This document shows positions 8,499 to 17,793 of a stretch of DNA of 64,000 bases, one piece after another (position 1 is the first letter of the stretch; each line of letters opens with the position of its first letter). The translations under genes and the position numbers were made by a program. The stretch is from Acrocarpospora pleiomorpha (GTDB lineage: Bacteria; Actinomycetota; Actinomycetes; Streptosporangiales; Streptosporangiaceae), in the NCBI RefSeq assembly GCF_009687885.1, contig NZ_BLAF01000009.1:128333-192332 (forward strand), given 5' to 3'. Below the pieces are notes generated by a model, which was given only the letters and a program-made list of their open reading frames with translations, was not told where the DNA came from and did not search any database.

Positions 8499-10436
8499 CT
8501 ATGACTTCTTCTCGTACGTTTTGGCTGTCGCCACGGACTCAGGGCTGGTCTCTCCGCGAACCCCCGTTGTGAGCTTCTTGTCGAAGGTCGAGCCTTCCCC
8601 GTCCTTGTCCGTCGAATCCGACCAATCGTAGAACGCCTGTAGTTTCGTGACGTCGTTGAGAACCTCGTTCAGCGGAAGTGGCTTGCCGCTTCTCATCAGA
8701 GTGGTCGGCCACGGCGGATGGGCTGGATATTCTCCCTCCCACAATTTGGTGGCGACGTCGTAGCGCTGCGCGAGAATCCATTTGTCGCGCGCACCGTCAA
8801 GCTTGGCCACACGATCCGCCGGGTCCCCTTCCTTCAAGGTGTCCAGCAGCTTGCTTGTGCCGAACATGGACATCTGCCAGGCCAGCCAGGCCACTCCCTG
8901 CTCCGGACCAGGTACCGCGCCCAGCCCGGCTGACACGGTGTCGGTCATGATGCCGCGGATCTTCTCGTCGAACGCGTCCATGTCACCGCGCACCTTCAGC
9001 GCCGCCGCGTACTCCATGCCGATCAGGTCGCCGATCCCCCCGGCCGTCACTCCGAAGTAGCCGGAATCTTTGGGCGGATTTCCCCGCGCTCCTTCGCCGT
9101 CCAGACGGGCGGCTCGAACCAGGAGGTCATGGCGTAGTTCTCCCATGGCCTTGTCGAAGGTGTCGGTGTTGTTCTCATCGGCGGCGAAGGACTTCAGGAA
9201 GCCGTAGGTGTGCTGAGGACTCAGATAGAAGCTCGGAGTCAGTCCGGGCATCGTCGAGAAATCGGGGGGTGCGGTCATGCCCGAGGTGCGAAAATTGCCG
9301 TCATCGACGCGGGCGCCGGCGAACATTTCGTGTCGGTAGGAGGCGGCCAGTTCGGCCATGGAGTCCTGGGCGGCGGTCGGGATGTTCTGGCCGAAGGACG
9401 CGGTGGTGGTGATGGTGTCGAAGGCGAAGGCTGCCGCGTCGGCGCTGTGGGCGCCCGGCTGCTCGTGGTGGACGCCCGATCCGGTCGCCAGCGCCCGGCC
9501 GAGCACGTCCGCTATGTCGCCCTCATGACGCTGGGCGTACTCGAACAGCCGGCTCATCCGCTCCGGGCGGCCCGTCTCGGTGAACGCCGACCGGACCGCG
9601 ACCGGGTCGTCGGCGATCACCTGCAACGCCAGGGCGACCGAGTCGCCCGGTAATCCGTAGGCGCGATATTCGTCCAGCCCGCCGCCGTACCAGTCTTGGC
9701 CGGGGTCGGCCGCGAAGCGGTCCAGCACCAGCCGTGCGGTCTGCGCCAGCACATCCGAAGGCGCGCCCGAGCCCTTCAGCAGCGCCAGCCGCTGCCAGGC
9801 CGCGTCCTCATTCGTCGGAGTCGCCAGCTCACGCTTGTACTCGGCCATCCCCGGCGGCGGTTTGGTGGCACGCAACGCCGCGCCGAACACCGTCGAGAAC
9901 GCCGCCAGATCCGCACGCGCGGTCGAGCTGCCGGTCTCCATCAGCAGGTTCGGCAACGCCTGTCGTACCGGCCCGGGCAGCGCGGCCACGAATGCGGCTG
10001 AGGCGTCCTGGTCACCGGCGAGCTGTTTGAGTTCACCGATGTGCTGATGCACCAGTTCACCCTTGAACTTCGCGGTGAAGTCCTTGTTGGAGAGGATGCC
10101 GGTGCTGAACATGGCGGCCAGGTCCCGGCCTTTGGCGTGGGCCTCGGCCAAGGTCATCGTGACGTCGGGGATCTGCACGAACGCGGTCCCGCCCACCCGC
10201 TCGGCGGCTATCGCCAGTTCGTGGCGGCGGCGCATCAACGGCAGCTGGTCCCGCGTCCACGCGCTGATCCGCTCCAGCTCCGTCAACGCCGACGTGTCGA
10301 CCCCCAGCTGCACGAACTCCCCCCGGAACCGCTGCACGAACGCCTCCAACGCCTCCGCGTCCGCCTCCATCGAATTGATCATCGCGAGCATCCGGTCAGG
10401 GTCGACCCCACGGAACTCGGAACTGTAGGGCGTCAT
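8499..10436 (-). CDS. Large alpha-helical protein coupled to a WXG100-like gene
   Basis: 645-residue predicted helical protein, start ATG at 10436. The upstream gene stops in TGATG, so the two are translationally coupled; a GTG one codon earlier (10439) is also possible. No signal peptide, transmembrane segment or catalytic motif is visible. The N-terminal 90 residues (DADRM-, LEAFVQRFRGEF-, LPLMRRRHELA-like helices) resemble a WXG100-type four-helix bundle. The remainder is reminiscent of actinobacterial DUF6571-type proteins found next to WXG100 genes, an assignment I hold tentatively. Context suggests a type VII secretion substrate or its chaperone, but no ESX machinery is in the window. 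Confidence 0.65.
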   Translation of the reverse strand: MTPYSSEFRGVDPDRMLAMINSMEADAEALEAFVQRFRGEFVQLGVDTSALTELERISAWTRDQLPLMRRRHELAIAAERVGGTAFVQIPDVTMTLAEAHAKGRDLAAMFSTGILSNKDFTAKFKGELVHQHIGELKQLAGDQDASAAFVAALPGPVRQALPNLLMETGSSTARADLAAFSTVFGAALRATKPPPGMAEYKRELATPTNEDAAWQRLALLKGSGAPSDVLAQTARLVLDRFAADPGQDWYGGGLDEYRAYGLPGDSVALALQVIADDPVAVRSAFTETGRPERMSRLFEYAQRHEGDIADVLGRALATGSGVHHEQPGAHSADAAAFAFDTITTTASFGQNIPTAAQDSMAELAASYRHEMFAGARVDDGNFRTSGMTAPPDFSTMPGLTPSFYLSPQHTYGFLKSFAADENNTDTFDKAMGELRHDLLVRAARLDGEGARGNPPKDSGYFGVTAGGIGDLIGMEYAAALKVRGDMDAFDEKIRGIMTDTVSAGLGAVPGPEQGVAWLAWQMSMFGTSKLLDTLKEGDPADRVAKLDGARDKWILAQRYDVATKLWEGEYPAHPPWPTTLMRSGKPLPLNEVLNDVTKLQAFYDWSDSTDKDGEGSTFDKKLTTGVRGETSPESVATAKTYEKKS

Positions 10437-10738
10437 CACAACCGCCCACTTCGCTGCCGCCGATACGCGTCCGCCGTGGCTTCCGGCACCCTGACGGGCT
10501 GCCCGGCCAGGGCGTCGTCGATCGCCCGCTCCACCCGGTCCGATGCCCGCCGGAGCTGGGTCCGCCGCAGGCCGAGGTCGTCACGCCACCGCCGGGCCTC
10601 CGGCCCGAGCCACACCATCCCGCCGCCCATGTGCTTGTCGGCTTTCGCCAGTGTCTGCTCGATCACGTGCAATTCAGTGCGAATTCGGCGCTGTAAGTCC
10701 AGCAACGCCGTGTGCATCGGATTCGCCGTCTCAGCCAT
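10436..10738 (-). CDS. WXG100-family small protein
   Basis: 100-residue helical protein with the signature W43-L44-G45 in the turn between two predicted helices, the arrangement of ESAT-6/WXG100 type VII secretion substrates. I choose ATG 10738 (GAGGG 5 nt upstream) because it gives the family's usual length of about 100 residues; an ATG at 10786 would add 16 residues. The stop overlaps the next start (TGATG), so the pair should be made in stoichiometric amounts, as WXG100 partners usually are. No cognate EccC ATPase is nearby. Confidence 0.7.
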   Translation of the reverse strand: MAETANPMHTALLDLQRRIRTELHVIEQTLAKADKHMGGGMVWLGPEARRWRDDLGLRRTQLRRASDRVERAIDDALAGQPVRVPEATADAYRRQRSGRL

Positions 10739-10849
10739 CCGGGCCCTCGCTCCCGTACGGATACCGATCCAAGCCGAAGGTCCCATACTCCACCCCAGCG
10801 TAGAAAGACCGTTTGGTTATCGGCCCTTCCGCTCGCCGAAGTTATGGGT

Positions 10850-11422
10850 TTAGGCGGTCAGGGAGGGCGCGTGTTCGCGGGCGTGCCGTACCAGGGTGAG
10901 CAGAATCTCCTTCACCGATTCGCGGTCGCGGACGTCGGAAAGCACCACCGGGACGTGTTCCGGCAGTGCGAGCGCTTTGCGCACCGCCTGAGGCGAATGC
11001 CGCCGCGCACCGTCGAAGCAGTTCACCGTCACTACGAATGGGATGTTCCGTTGTTCGAAGTAGTCCACCGCCGGGAACGCCTCGCCGAGGCGGCGGGTGT
11101 CGGCGATCACCACCGCGCCCAGGGCGCCGATGGACAGTTCATCCCACATGAACCAGAACCGGTCCTGCCCCGGCGTGCCGAACAGGTAGATCCACAGGCC
11201 CTCGCGCAGTGTGATCCGGCCGAAGTCGAGCGCGACCGTGGTGGTGAGCTTCATCTCCACGCCGGTCGTGTCGTCCACCGCCGCGCTGCGGTCGCTGAGC
11301 AGCTCCTCGGTGTGCAGCGGCTGGATCTCGCTCACCGCCGATACCATCGTGGTCTTGCCCACGCCGAAGCCGCCCGCGACCAGGATCTTGATCGCCAAGG
11401 TCTCAGAGCGCGCGTAGTCCAT
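10850..11422 (-). CDS. cvnD: Conservon GTPase-like protein CvnD
   Basis: 190-residue Ras/Arf-like ATP/GTP-binding protein, last gene of the conservon. Walker A is GGFGVGKTT near the N-terminus, then a DTTG switch and FGTPGQDRFWF (the G3-like DxxG variant of this family); VNCFDG replaces a canonical NKxD. Conservon proteins form a membrane complex likened to eukaryotic GPCR signalling and affect development and antibiotic production in Streptomyces. It overlaps cvnC by 20 nt, so co-translation is expected. Confidence 0.9.
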   Translation of the reverse strand: MDYARSETLAIKILVAGGFGVGKTTMVSAVSEIQPLHTEELLSDRSAAVDDTTGVEMKLTTTVALDFGRITLREGLWIYLFGTPGQDRFWFMWDELSIGALGAVVIADTRRLGEAFPAVDYFEQRNIPFVVTVNCFDGARRHSPQAVRKALALPEHVPVVLSDVRDRESVKEILLTLVRHAREHAPSLTA

Positions 11423-11756
11423 TGAGCACTTCCTGATAGATCCGCTCGTTCATGGCGGCGGCGGAGGCCGCCGGGCGATCGATCGACACCAGGCCCTCCC
11501 GCCGCAGGTCGCTCAGCAGCACCCGGGTGATGTTGAGCGGCAGGCGCAGGCGCACGCCGATATCGGCCACCGTCGTCGGCCGGACGCACATCCGGAGCAC
11601 CGTGATGTGCTCCGGCGACAACCCCACCAGCTCGTACGGCATGCCGAGCGTCGTCACCACCGCGACGACGTCGAACGCCTCCCCGATCGGCCGGGCCCTC
11701 CCACCGGTCACCGCGTACATGCGGACCAGCGGCCCCGGGTCTTCCTCAGCGCCCAT
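11403..11756 (-). CDS. cvnC: Conservon DUF742 protein CvnC
   Basis: 117-residue DUF742 protein with a winged-helix-like fold. The block GLSPEHITVLRMC followed by VADIGVRLRLPLNITRVLLSDLRREGLV is diagnostic. In known conservons it sits between the roadblock protein and the GTPase and bridges the sensor kinase and CvnD. It overlaps cvnB by 11 nt and cvnD by 20 nt. Confidence 0.9.
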   Translation of the reverse strand: MGAEEDPGPLVRMYAVTGGRARPIGEAFDVVAVVTTLGMPYELVGLSPEHITVLRMCVRPTTVADIGVRLRLPLNITRVLLSDLRREGLVSIDRPAASAAAMNERIYQEVLNGLRAL

Positions 11757-12159
11757 GAACCTGCCCGCTCGCGGCCCGCGGTCGCGTGCTCAGATGCTCC
11801 CCGACCCGTTTCACCAGCATGGTCAGTTCGTAGGTGACCACCCCGAGATCGGCGTCCGCGCCGGTCATGACGGCCAGCCTGGCGCCGTCCCCGGCCGCGG
11901 TGACGAACAGGAACGCCGAGTCCAGCTCGATGATCGTCTGCCGGACGCCGCCGACTCCGAACCGCCGCCCCGCCCCTTGGGCCAGGCTGTGGCTGCCGGC
12001 CGCGATCGCCGCCAGATGTTCGGTGTCCTCGCGGTTCAGGCTTTGGGAGCCGCCCATCGCCAGCCCGTCCGCGGAGAGCACGATCGCGTGCAGGACACCG
12101 GGTGTGCGCCGGATCAGGTCGTCGAGCAGCCAGTCCAGCTCCTTCGCGAGTTCAGCCAT
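11746..12159 (-). CDS. cvnB: Conservon roadblock/LC7 protein CvnB
   Basis: 137-residue roadblock/LC7 (MglB-like) protein. It begins ELAKELDWLLDDLIRRTPGV and carries the typical AIVLSADGLAM strand and a C-terminal long helix. MglB-like proteins act on small Ras-like GTPases, here presumably CvnD. The start overlaps the kinase stop by 8 nt. Confidence 0.9.
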   Translation of the reverse strand: MAELAKELDWLLDDLIRRTPGVLHAIVLSADGLAMGGSQSLNREDTEHLAAIAAGSHSLAQGAGRRFGVGGVRQTIIELDSAFLFVTAAGDGARLAVMTGADADLGVVTYELTMLVKRVGEHLSTRPRAASGQVHGR

Positions 12160-14341
12160 CGGTGCTGTCCTTTCGTGTGCCGTACAGCGTTTCTCTGCGC
12201 CCGCGTTCCCAGCCGCGCTGCATGGCCGTCATCAGACCGGCCCGCTGCTCCGCCGTGGACGCGTCGATGTCTGCTTGGTTGCTCGGACGTTCCGGCTCGG
12301 CGCCCCGCAACTGGGCGGCGAGATGTGTTTGCGGCACCCGCTGCGGCAACCCCTCCATGTCGTCGTCTTCGCTCACGACGAGCGAAGGAACGGGTGGGGT
12401 GCGTGCCGGGGGTGGTGGGGGTGGCTGGTGCCGTACCGGGCGGGTAGGCCGCTCGTCGGCGGCGGCCAGCATGCTCGGCGGGATCATCACGATCGCCGTC
12501 ACCCCGTCGTACGGGGACGGGCGGAGGACCACCTTCACCCCGTGCCGGGCGGCCAGCCGGGCCACCACGAACAGGCCCAGCCGCTCGCTGTCGGCCAGGT
12601 CGAACTCGGGCGGTTCGGCCAGCCGACGGTTGAGCGCCTCCAGCTTGCCCGGCTCGAGCCCGAGGCCGCGGTCCTCGATCTCGATGGCGTAGCCGTTGGC
12701 GGCGGTCTCGCCGCGGACGAACACCCGGGTGCCCGGCGGTGAGAACACGGTGGCGTTCTCGATCAGCTCGGCCACCAGGTGCATCAGGTCGGTGACGGCG
12801 GTGCCGACCACGGTCGGCGCGTGCCGCATCTCGTGCACGGTGACCCGGGTGTAGTCCTCCACCTCGGTCACCGAGCCGCGAACCAGGTCGAAGATCGGCA
12901 CCGGCTCCCGCCAGCGGCGGCTCGGCGCCGAACCGGACAGGATGATCAGGTTCTCGGCGTGCCGGCGCATGCGGGTGGACAGGTGGTCGAGCCGGAACAG
13001 ATCCTCCAGCGTCTCGGGCTCCTCCTCCCGATGCTCCATCACCTCCAGCAGGCTGAGCTGGCGGTGCAGCAGCGACTGGCTGCGCCGCGCCAGGTTGAGG
13101 AAGACCTGCCCGACGCTGCGGCGCAGCTCCGCCTGCCCGACCGAGGCCCGCACGGCCTCGCTGAGCACCGAGTTGAACGCCTCGGAGACCTGCCTGACCT
13201 CGGCCGTCCGCCCCTCCGCCAGTTTCGGGGTCTCCTCGGCCGGGTCCACGCTGTCGCCGTCGCGCAGCCGCCGCACCAGATCGGGCAGCCGGGTCCTGGC
13301 GATGGCGACGGCCGACTCCTGCAGGGCGCTCAGCTCGAGGACCAGGCGGCGGCCGAACCGGACCGAGACCAGGATCGACAGCACGACCGCGATCAGGCCG
13401 AGGCCGCTGATCAGCGCGGTCCTGGTGAACACGGCGGTGATCCGGGACTCGGCGTCGTCGCGGGCGCGCTCCGTCGCGACCTCGGTGACCCGCTCGATGG
13501 CGGCGCTCACCTCGTCGGCGTCGCGAAGCCACTGCTCCAGCTCGTACGGCAGTTCGCCCAGCGTCGGCACGAATGCGACGATACGGTTCTCGCCCGCCAC
13601 CACCCCGCTGTACACGGGCAGCGCGAAGATCCGCTCCAGCTCCACCCGCAACGCCGGGCTCAGGTCGCTGTGACCGTTGCGGAGCAGGAACCTCCGGCTG
13701 CTGACCAGCTCGCTGAAGGCCGTGTGGGTGGACGGCCCGAGATCCTTCTTGACCACCGCGTCGGCGATCAGGCTCTGCTCGCGGGCCAGCAGGTCCACCG
13801 CCAGTTCGAGCGAGCCCAGCGAGCGGATCTGCGAATACTGTTCCAGCGACATGCCGTCGTTGCGGGCCAGGCCGGCCATGAAGCCGTAGACCTCGTCCAC
13901 CAGGTCGCTGTAGACGCTCATTGCGGTCAGGCCGGTGCTGGTGCCGGTGTCGATCGACCGCCGGGTCGCCGACAGCCCGTCCAGCTGGGCGATCAGTTCC
14001 ATGGTCTGCTCGGGCAGGGTCTGCGGGTCCTGCTCGGCGGTGGCCGCCCTAAACACGTCCCGGGCATTGTCGGTGGCACTGCGCTGCCTGGTCAGCTCGC
14101 CGCGCGCGTCGCGGTCGTCGTGGAGCGCGACAACGCTGAGCCTGCGTTCTTCGCGGAGGTTGTTGTTGAGGTCCTCCACGGGACCCAGATAGGAGCTGTA
14201 ACGTGCCGCGATCCCCTGCAGTGTGGTCGCTTCGCCGATGGCCGTGACCGCCGTGTAGGCCCAGATCGCCGTCAGCGACAGCAGCGGGACCACGAGTAGG
14301 GAGAACGCCTTGGATCGGATGGTGTCACGTTTTAAACCCAT
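12152..14341 (-). CDS. cvnA: Conservon sensor histidine kinase CvnA
   Basis: 729-residue membrane sensor kinase heading cvnABCD. The ATG at 14341 (MGLKRDTIRSKAF) begins directly before the first transmembrane segment; the open frame extends upstream but lacks a credible start. Transmembrane helices flank an extracytoplasmic helical sensor (about 45-285), then come a HAMP-like linker and a GHKL ATPase domain whose N box reads LVAELIENATVFSP, with GLGLEPGKL later. The last 110 residues are proline-rich and low complexity. No His-containing dimerisation box of the classical type stands out, as is normal for conservon kinases, which lack a dedicated response regulator. Confidence 0.9.
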   Translation of the reverse strand: MGLKRDTIRSKAFSLLVVPLLSLTAIWAYTAVTAIGEATTLQGIAARYSSYLGPVEDLNNNLREERRLSVVALHDDRDARGELTRQRSATDNARDVFRAATAEQDPQTLPEQTMELIAQLDGLSATRRSIDTGTSTGLTAMSVYSDLVDEVYGFMAGLARNDGMSLEQYSQIRSLGSLELAVDLLAREQSLIADAVVKKDLGPSTHTAFSELVSSRRFLLRNGHSDLSPALRVELERIFALPVYSGVVAGENRIVAFVPTLGELPYELEQWLRDADEVSAAIERVTEVATERARDDAESRITAVFTRTALISGLGLIAVVLSILVSVRFGRRLVLELSALQESAVAIARTRLPDLVRRLRDGDSVDPAEETPKLAEGRTAEVRQVSEAFNSVLSEAVRASVGQAELRRSVGQVFLNLARRSQSLLHRQLSLLEVMEHREEEPETLEDLFRLDHLSTRMRRHAENLIILSGSAPSRRWREPVPIFDLVRGSVTEVEDYTRVTVHEMRHAPTVVGTAVTDLMHLVAELIENATVFSPPGTRVFVRGETAANGYAIEIEDRGLGLEPGKLEALNRRLAEPPEFDLADSERLGLFVVARLAARHGVKVVLRPSPYDGVTAIVMIPPSMLAAADERPTRPVRHQPPPPPPARTPPVPSLVVSEDDDMEGLPQRVPQTHLAAQLRGAEPERPSNQADIDASTAEQRAGLMTAMQRGWERGRRETLYGTRKDSTDG

Positions 14342-14466
14342 GGCTCTCGTCTCGCTCGGGTGATGGCGCCAGCATGCAGCGCCCCCGAACGCACGGCAGC
14401 GCTGATTATGCGCCGCCACAATCAGAGCAACATAGTTCTCCTCCGGCCCCGCCCGCAACTGTGGTG

Positions 14467-15591
14467 CTAACCGGAGACGATCGCCGATCTGGTCCGGCGT
14501 ACGCACTGGAGCAGGCCGACGGCGGCCAGGCAGGCGATGGTGGCCGAGCCGCCGAAGGAGACGAAGGGCAGCGGCAGGCCGGTGATGGGCATCAGCCCGA
14601 CGGTCATCCCGACGTTCACGAACGCCTGGAACGCCAGCCAGCTCACGACCGCCCCCGCCACCACCCGCCCGTACGGCGAGGCGCTGGCCGCGGCGATCCG
14701 CAGCCCGCGCCAGAGCAGCGCCGTGACCAGCAGCAGGATCGCGGCGCACCCGGCGAACCCCAGCTCCTCACCGGCGACGGTGAAGATGAAGTCGGTGTGC
14801 TGCTCGGGCACGAACCCCCCGGCCGTCTGCTCGCCCTGGAACAACCCCCGCCCGAGCAACCCGCCCGAGCCGATCGCGATCTTCGCCTGCGCCGCCGTGT
14901 ACCCGCTGCCGCCCGGATCGGCCGACGGATCGAGCAACACCGCGAGCCGCTCGATCTGGTACGGCCGCGCCACCGTCACCAGCCAGGCCACCGCCCCGGC
15001 CGAGGCGAGCACCAGCCCCGCGATCAGGCGCTTGCTCGCCCCGGACACGAGCACCGCGCCGGCCGTGGTCGCGGTGAACACCAGCGCCGTGCCGAGGTCC
15101 GGCTGCAGCATGATCAGCCCGATCGGCAGCCCTGCCAGCCCGAGCGCGGCCAGCACGCCGCGCGCTCTCGGCCCGCGATCTCCGGGGGCCAGCGGCACCG
15201 CCACCACGAGCACCAGCGCGACCTTGGCCAGCTCCGACGGCTGGAACCGCAACCCCAGATCCAGCCAGGACCGCGCCCCGTTGACCTGATCCCCCAGCGG
15301 CAGCACCGCGGCCAGCAACACGACCGCGACCAGGTAGAACACCGCCGTGAACGACCGCAGCGCCCGAAGGTCGAGCCGCGCCAGCACCGCCATGGCGACC
15401 AAGCCAAGACCGACGGCCACCGCCTGCCGCCGCGCCATCTCCGCGCCCCCCGACGACCAGACCAGCAGCAACCCGACCCCCGACAGGGCCACGGCCACTC
15501 CGGCCAGCACCCAGTCCACGCCACCCCGCTCGGGCGTCCACCCTCGCCCGCTCGCGACCCGCGCCGTGCTCATCGGCCGGACGATCGTCAT
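14467..15591 (-). CDS. rodA: RodA/FtsW-family peptidoglycan polymerase
   Basis: 374-residue SEDS glycosyltransferase that polymerises lipid II during elongation, paired with the PBP2 upstream. About ten transmembrane segments are seen. The motifs include FQPSELAKVALVL, MLQPDLGTALVF (the Asp is the catalytic SEDS residue), GLFQGEQT, FIFTVAGEELGF and MTVGLMPITGLPLPFVSFGGS. It overlaps pbp2 by 4 nt and is the last gene of the mre cluster. Confidence 0.93.
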   Translation of the reverse strand: MTIVRPMSTARVASGRGWTPERGGVDWVLAGVAVALSGVGLLLVWSSGGAEMARRQAVAVGLGLVAMAVLARLDLRALRSFTAVFYLVAVVLLAAVLPLGDQVNGARSWLDLGLRFQPSELAKVALVLVVAVPLAPGDRGPRARGVLAALGLAGLPIGLIMLQPDLGTALVFTATTAGAVLVSGASKRLIAGLVLASAGAVAWLVTVARPYQIERLAVLLDPSADPGGSGYTAAQAKIAIGSGGLLGRGLFQGEQTAGGFVPEQHTDFIFTVAGEELGFAGCAAILLLVTALLWRGLRIAAASASPYGRVVAGAVVSWLAFQAFVNVGMTVGLMPITGLPLPFVSFGGSATIACLAAVGLLQCVRRTRSAIVSG

Positions 15592-17282
15592 AGGGAGATG
15601 CCCTCCCAGATCGCTCGCGCGGCGGGGGCCGCGGTTTCCGCGCCGGTGCCGCCCTGGGAAACGACCACGACCACCACGTAGCGCTGGTCGAATGAGGCGA
15701 ACCAGGACGTGTCCGCACGGCCGGATACTTCGGCTGTTCCGGTCTTGGCGGCGATGGAATGGGTGAAACCGGTGAAGGCGGCGGAGGCCGTACCGGTCCT
15801 GGGGACGTCGGTCAGAGCGTCGCGGATGAACGCCAGGACGCCGGGCGGGACCGGAACACGTGTGGACGGCGGGGTGATCGTCCGGATGACCTCGCCGCCG
15901 GGGCGGACGACGGCCTTGGCCACGCGAGGGCTGAACAGCGTGCCGCCGTTGGCTATCGCGGCGTAGGCGCGGGCCAGTTGCAGTGGCGTGACCAGGACGT
16001 CTCCCTGGCCGATGGCGAAGTTGGCCGCGTGTCCCGGCAGGTCGCCGGTGCCCGGCACCGCGCCTTTCGCCTCACTCGGCAGGTCGACGCCGGTCCTGGC
16101 GCCGAACCCGAATCCCTTGGCCACCTCGCCCAGGACGGCGTCCCTGCGGTCGGCCCAGAGCTCGTCCGCGATCCGGTAGAAGATCGTGTCGCAGGACTGC
16201 ACGAGGGCTTCGCGCAGGTCCATCCGGCCGAGCGCGAGGCCGCCGAAGTTGCGGAACGATCGGTCGCCCACCCGGTAGTTCCCCGGGCAGTCGTAGTTCG
16301 CGGACAGGTCGTACCCGGCCTTCGCGGCGGCGGCCACCGAGGCGACCTTCCACGTCGAACCGGGCGGCCACTGCCCGAGCACGGCCCTGGACGCGAGCGG
16401 CAGCGCCTCGAATTCGCGCTGGGAAACCCCGCCGGTCCACACCTCCGGGTCGTAGGAGGGGTTGGCCGCCAGCGCGGTCACGCGGCCAGTCGTCGCTTCC
16501 AGCACGACGACGGCGCCCGAGTCCGCGGGCAGCCCCCGCCGCCGGGCGCCGGCGATGGCGTCCGCGAGCGCGCGCTCGCTGATTTGCTGGATCCGCGCGT
16601 CGAGACTGGTCACGAGATCGGCCCCGGGGACGGGTGGGATCTCGCGCAGGACATGCGCCACTTCGCCGGTGTTGCGCACGACCACGTCCCGGCGGCCGGG
16701 GGTTCCCGCCAGCTCGCGGTCGTACCCAGCCTCCAGGCCGTCCTGCCCGACCCCGGCCTGGACGTAGCCCAGCGTGTGAACAGCCGCCGCACCCAGCGGA
16801 TACGTGCGAATCGGCTGGAGTTCGGTGCTGACGCCGGGAAACTCCTCCTGCCGCTCGGTGATCTGCAGCGCCGTCGGCACGTCCACCTCGCCCGCCACCG
16901 GAATCGGCTGGTACGGCGACCCCGGCCAGCACGGCCGCCGGACCTCCCCACCGCACAACCGCACCCGCTCGGCCACCCGCTCGTACGGCTCCCGCAACAC
17001 CTCGGCCAGCCGCGCCAGCACAGAGCGCCCCCCATCGGCCTGATGGATGAGCGCCATGTAGTCCACCGCCACGACCGGCACCGTGCGGTTGGCCACCAGC
17101 GGCAGGCCGGTCGCGTCCAGGATCCTGCCGCGCACGGGCGCGATGGCCACGGTCCTGACCCGCGTCTCCGCCGCCGCCCGCACGTAGACCGGACCATCGG
17201 CCACCTGCAGGAACCAGAGCCGCCCGAGCAACGTGACCAGCATCGCCCCGATGACCACATGCAACGCGAGCAGCCTAGGCAT
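15588..17282 (-). CDS. mrdA: Penicillin-binding protein 2 (class B transpeptidase)
   Basis: 564-residue class B PBP, the transpeptidase partner of RodA. One N-terminal membrane anchor (LALHVVIGAMLVTLLG) is followed by the pedestal domain (starting about residue 45, RGRILDATGLPL) and the transpeptidase domain. Active-site motifs are SxxK in PPGSTWK, SxD in QSCDTIFY (Asp instead of the common Asn, as in Escherichia coli-type PBP2) and KTG in AAKTGTAEV. It overlaps mreD by 8 nt and rodA by 4 nt. Confidence 0.93.
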   Translation of the reverse strand: MPRLLALHVVIGAMLVTLLGRLWFLQVADGPVYVRAAAETRVRTVAIAPVRGRILDATGLPLVANRTVPVVAVDYMALIHQADGGRSVLARLAEVLREPYERVAERVRLCGGEVRRPCWPGSPYQPIPVAGEVDVPTALQITERQEEFPGVSTELQPIRTYPLGAAAVHTLGYVQAGVGQDGLEAGYDRELAGTPGRRDVVVRNTGEVAHVLREIPPVPGADLVTSLDARIQQISERALADAIAGARRRGLPADSGAVVVLEATTGRVTALAANPSYDPEVWTGGVSQREFEALPLASRAVLGQWPPGSTWKVASVAAAAKAGYDLSANYDCPGNYRVGDRSFRNFGGLALGRMDLREALVQSCDTIFYRIADELWADRRDAVLGEVAKGFGFGARTGVDLPSEAKGAVPGTGDLPGHAANFAIGQGDVLVTPLQLARAYAAIANGGTLFSPRVAKAVVRPGGEVIRTITPPSTRVPVPPGVLAFIRDALTDVPRTGTASAAFTGFTHSIAAKTGTAEVSGRADTSWFASFDQRYVVVVVVSQGGTGAETAAPAARAIWEGISL

Positions 17283-17793
17283 ATCGCCTCCGCAGCACAG
17301 CCCGCCCGGCCCCCACCCGCCGCCTCGACAGCCCCACCACCGCGACGGCCCCCGCGACCACCGCCCCCAGGTTCCACCCGACCCGCCAGGCGAGATCGCC
17401 TATGTCGACCGCCATCCCAAGGTCGAGCCCGGCCAGCGCGAGCGTGGCCGCCACCGCGATCACGCCGAGCAGCCCGACCCAGGAGGCCGCCGACCGCTCG
17501 GCCGCCGAGCGCTCGCCGAAGGCCGCCAGGGAACGCTCCTGGAACCGGCGAGCGCCCAGCTGCCCGGCGGCGTACCCCGCGAAGGTGAGGACCAGGGCGC
17601 TGGTCCCCATCGCGAGCTCCGCCGGCGGCGCGACATCCGCCGCGATGCCCGCCACGAACCCGAGCACCGCCCCCGTTCCCGGCGCCCGCGCCAGCACCAC
17701 GACGGCCACCAGCGCCAGCTCGGGACCACCCCACCGGCCGATCACCATCAGCTGCGCCACCGGCGCCAGCAGCACCAGCACGACGGCCTTCAC
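17275..17793 (-). CDS. mreD: Rod shape-determining protein MreD
   Basis: 172-residue polytopic membrane protein with about five hydrophobic segments, including an opening AVVLVLLAPVAQLMVIGRWGG. MreD sequences are poorly conserved, so the call rests on size, topology and position between mreC and pbp2, with 4- and 8-nt overlaps. Confidence 0.88.
   Translation of the reverse strand: MKAVVLVLLAPVAQLMVIGRWGGPELALVAVVVLARAPGTGAVLGFVAGIAADVAPPAELAMGTSALVLTFAGYAAGQLGARRFQERSLAAFGERSAAERSAASWVGLLGVIAVAATLALAGLDLGMAVDIGDLAWRVGWNLGAVVAGAVAVVGLSRRRVGAGRAVLRRRYA

Noticed and set aside
10041-10853. Plus-strand open frame over the WXG100 gene pair
   Set aside because: Arg/Pro/Ser-rich, no motif, opposes well-formed coupled genes.
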